64,000 bases of DNA, from contig NZ_JAQZAM010000014.1 in NCBI RefSeq assembly GCF_028737215.1, positions 124,001 through 188,000 on the forward strand, read 5' to 3'. The notes beneath the pieces are model-generated. The model did not search any database. It had not been told where the DNA came from and worked only from the letters and a program-made list of their open reading frames with translations. Position numbers and translations under genes: made by a program. This DNA is from Actinomycetospora chibensis (lineage in GTDB: Bacteria; Actinomycetota; Actinomycetes; Mycobacteriales; Pseudonocardiaceae). Positions 63,248 through 64,000 of the stretch are shown here, in pieces. Each line of letters starts with the position of its first letter. Positions within the stretch are counted from its first letter, which is position 1.

Positions 63248-64000
63248 ATGACCTCCACGCCCGATCCCTCGTCGGATCGCGGCCCCGACGCCGACGCCGG
63301 GCGGTCCCACGATCGCCCGGCGCTGCGGCGTCTCGTGGCCGGCGACCTCGACGACTTCGCCGGCGCGGCCTGGGGCCGCGAGGCCCGGCTCTCGCGCGCC
63401 GCGGACCTGGCGAAGCACGCCGAGGGCGAGCAGCCCGAGGCGTTCGGCGACCTGTTCGACCTGGCCGCCGTCGACGAGCTGCTGTCGCGGCGCGGGCTGC
63501 GGACCCCGTTCCTGCGGATCGCCAAGCAGGGCACCGTGGTCGACTCGCGCCACTTCACCGGCGAGGGCGGCGTCGGCGCCGAGGTGTCCGACCAGGTGCA
63601 GGACGACCGTGTCGCCGCGCTGTTCGCCGACGGGCACACCGTCGTGCTGCAGGGCGTGCACCGGACCTGGGCCCCCGTGGCGGACCTCGTCACCGAGCTC
63701 GGGGCCGAGCTCGGGCACCCCGCGCAGACCAACGCCTACATCACGCCCGCGTCGTCGCAGGGCTTCTCCGCCCACTACGACGTGCACGACGTCTTCGTCC
63801 TCCAGGTGGCGGGCACGAAACGCTGGCACGTGCACGCCCCCGTGCACGCGGACCCGCTGCGCTCGCAGCCCTGGAACGACCGCGCGGGCGCCGTCGCCGC
63901 CCGCGCCACCGAGGACCCCCTGATCGACGAGGTCCTCGAGCCCGGCGACGTGCTCTACCTCCCGCGCGGCTACCTGCACTCGGCCACCGCCCAGGGCGAG
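63248..64000 (+). CDS. JmjC/Cupin_4-family Fe(II)/2-oxoglutarate oxygenase (partial)
   Basis: 251 codons are visible; the 3' end lies outside the window. The fold matches cupin-4/ribosomal-oxygenase-like hydroxylases: [18 protein letters not shown], then [35 protein letters not shown] with the metal pair His176-x-Asp178. Next come the lysine 191 region and the distal His244 in [16 protein letters not shown]. The iron triad is thus complete. Known members hydroxylate Arg or His of ribosomal proteins; here the substrate may be the preceding DGGA peptide (inference). ATG 6 nt after that gene's stop; no strong ribosome binding site, so coupling is likely. Confidence 0.82.
   Translation, partial: MTSTPDPSSDRGPDADAGRSHDRPALRRLVAGDLDDFAGAAWGREARLSRAADLAKHAEGEQPEAFGDLFDLAAVDELLSRRGLRTPFLRIAKQGTVVDSRHFTGEGGVGAEVSDQVQDDRVAALFADGHTVVLQGVHRTWAPVADLVTELGAELGHPAQTNAYITPASSQGFSAHYDVHDVFVLQVAGTKRWHVHAPVHADPLRSQPWNDRAGAVAARATEDPLIDEVLEPGDVLYLPRGYLHSATAQGE

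Noticed and set aside
62669-63979. Long minus-strand frames opposite the DGGA peptide and the oxygenase
   Set aside because: They are the complement of the repeats (APPS or GAAVG type sequence) and run antisense to the oxygenase, whose iron triad shows that the plus strand codes.

Overview
The window is very GC-rich DNA from a high-GC actinobacterium, most likely of the Pseudonocardiales (Pseudonocardia or Actinomycetospora type). The evidence is the type II complex I operon paired with menaquinone genes, BldC and BldN/RsbN-type developmental regulators, a Streptomyces-like rex-hemACDB cluster, and a gene order (gpm, senX3, regX3, ppx, proC, bS22, galE-like, acyltransferase, serB, hem genes, hemL, ccdA, resB, ccsB) that matches the Mycobacterium region Rv0489 to Rv0530 as I remember it. 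Nearly all of it is core genome. I see no insertion sequence, prophage, tRNA, rRNA or CRISPR array.

Layout. 1-13.4 kb: the 3' part of a nuoA-to-M operon (NADH:quinone oxidoreductase) on the minus strand, cut at the left edge inside nuoM. 13.5-16.4 kb: menJ, menG and a DUF3592 membrane protein. 16.4-23 kb: a complete Mrp Na+(K+)/H+ antiporter operon (mrpAB fusion, C, D, E, F, G) joined to DUF3592 and menG by 4-base stop/start overlaps. 23-27.8 kb: menD, a secreted barrel-type protein, menA and DUF4229. 28-34 kb: bldC, a small membrane protein, an EspI-like ATPase and the system II cytochrome c maturation genes ccsB-resB-ccdA. 34-41.8 kb: a zinc-ribbon protein, a TlpA-like lipoprotein, a phosphatase, hemL, a receptor kinase, small membrane proteins and hemB. 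41.8-46.7 kb: hemD, hemC, hemA and rex. 47-48.7 kb: two ferritin-like proteins and a glutaredoxin-like protein. 49-51.6 kb: a BldN-type sigma factor and its RsbN-type membrane anti-sigma factor. 51.7-62.7 kb: serB, an acyltransferase, a galE-like gene, bS22, an excisionase-like DNA-binding protein, proC, a TIM-barrel protein, a Tyr-rich repeat protein, ppx, regX3, senX3 and gpmA. 62.8-64 kb: a DGGA-repeat peptide followed by a JmjC/Cupin_4 oxygenase cut by the right edge.

How it fits together. Most of the window builds and tunes the respiratory chain: complex I, menaquinone synthesis (menD, menA, menG, menJ), ion homeostasis (Mrp), haem synthesis, cytochrome c maturation and the NADH sensor Rex. 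An 18-bp site immediately upstream of menJ matches 13 of 14 fixed positions of the canonical Rex operator, and a weaker copy lies upstream of rex. This suggests that NADH/NAD+ status sets menaquinone saturation as well as haem supply.

The least conventional locus is the last one: a 124-residue peptide made almost only of Asp-Gly-Gly-Ala repeats with four HGP(A/S)DGGA modules, 6 nt upstream of a predicted Fe(II)/2-oxoglutarate oxygenase with an intact HxD...H triad. It looks like a substrate/modifier pair and is my best candidate for an undescribed system.
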